From: an uncultured Lachnospiraceae bacterium
GTDB lineage: Bacteria > Bacillota_A > Clostridia > Lachnospirales > Lachnospiraceae
Direction of reading: 5' to 3'
DNA: 6,216 nucleotides
Assembly: GCA_900553635.1 (NCBI GenBank)
Contig: USDU01000158.1
Coordinates: forward strand, 1-6,216
The position numbers were made by a program, and so were the translations under genes. Under the pieces are notes generated by a model. That model was not told the origin of the DNA, did no database searches, and saw nothing but the letters and a program-made list of their open reading frames with translations. Shown piece by piece: positions 6,116-6,216 of the stretch (position 1 is the stretch's first letter; the number at the start of each line of letters is the position of its first letter).

Positions 6116-6140
6116 TTTTTTGTATAAATTACACAAAAAA
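6116..6140. promoter_or_regulatory. Candidate operator palindrome upstream of the operon promoter
   Basis: The arms TTTTTTGTATAA and TTACACAAAAAA flank a single central base (6128); 11 of 12 arm positions are symmetric. The core has the form TGTATAA-n-TTACACA, a size and shape common for dimeric sugar-responsive regulators. It lies roughly 90 bases upstream of the predicted start, so an activator, or a looping or cooperative repressor, is more likely than simple promoter blocking. Its right end overlaps the T-run of the upstream terminator, which inflates the outer symmetry; the inner 8 pairs are the meaningful part. Confidence 0.4.
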
Positions 6141-6185
6141 GGAGAAGTCTGCTGGTTCATTCTCCCATCAGCATTCTTCTCCTTT
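6138..6185 (-). terminator. Intrinsic terminator of an upstream gene outside the window
   Basis: Reading leftward, AAAGGAGAAG pairs with CTTCTCCTTT over 10 base pairs, a 2x2 internal mismatch follows, and TGCTG pairs with CAGCA around a 14-base loop. The hairpin runs into TTTTTTGTG on the minus strand but only TTTG on the plus strand, so it works mainly for leftward transcription. It therefore ends a same-strand gene beyond the right edge and insulates the operon, whose promoter lies further on. The 31 bases to its right show no recognisable coding end. Confidence 0.75.
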
Positions 6186-6216
6186 GTACATAGATTTTAT
6201 TTTAACATTTAATCCA

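Noticed and set aside
1..6216. CRISPR arrays, tRNA or rRNA genes, insertion sequences, phage or defence genes.
   Set aside because: No spaced direct repeats, cloverleaf sequences, transposase motifs or terminal inverted repeats were seen on either strand.

Overview
The window reads as a piece of a Bacillota chromosome, most likely a gut-type Clostridia/Lachnospiraceae member. The grounds are strong AGGAGG-type ribosome binding sites, a Gram-positive lipoprotein binding protein with an LAAC lipobox and an Ala/Glu/Asp-rich linker, moderate base composition, and AT-rich intergenic DNA with a consensus sigma-A-type promoter. The genus cannot be fixed from the sequence alone.

Every supported gene lies on the minus strand and appears to form one operon read from right to left. 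From the right edge: an intrinsic terminator for an unseen upstream gene (6138-6185); an AT-rich control region with a palindrome and a related half-site; a promoter with perfect -35 and -10 hexamers (6045-6072); then five metabolic and transport steps. These are a ribulose-phosphate/allulose-6-phosphate 3-epimerase-like enzyme (5982-5272), a SIS-domain 6-phospho-3-hexuloisomerase-like enzyme (5269-4697), a DUF4432 aldose-1-epimerase-like protein (4675-3629), a cupin D-lyxose ketol-isomerase-family enzyme (3614-2934), and a ribose-type ABC importer. The importer consists of the binding lipoprotein (2835-1783), the double-ATPase subunit (1686-178) and the first 41 codons of a permease (124-1, cut by the left edge).

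Taken together, the operon looks like a complete uptake-and-isomerisation unit for a rare monosaccharide. The importer brings in the free sugar. The DUF4432 protein and the lyxose-isomerase-like enzyme would act on the unphosphorylated sugar (anomer choice, aldose-ketose exchange). The two enzymes encoded first would act on phosphosugars and feed fructose 6-phosphate or the pentose phosphate pool. No sugar kinase and no regulator lies in the window, so the phosphorylation step is either past the left edge or elsewhere. The substrate is not determined. D-allose/D-allulose, D-lyxose or D-mannose-like sugars are the natural candidates, but the joint presence of a 3-epimerase-like and a 3-hexuloisomerase-like enzyme is not the standard allose operon.

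Two RNA stem-loops bracket the binding-protein gene. The downstream one has a T-run on the coding-strand side, an arrangement expected to yield more binding protein than ATPase and permease. In two genes the first ATG directly abuts the Shine-Dalgarno sequence and an in-frame ATG nine bases further on is the better start. The plus strand carries no gene I can support.
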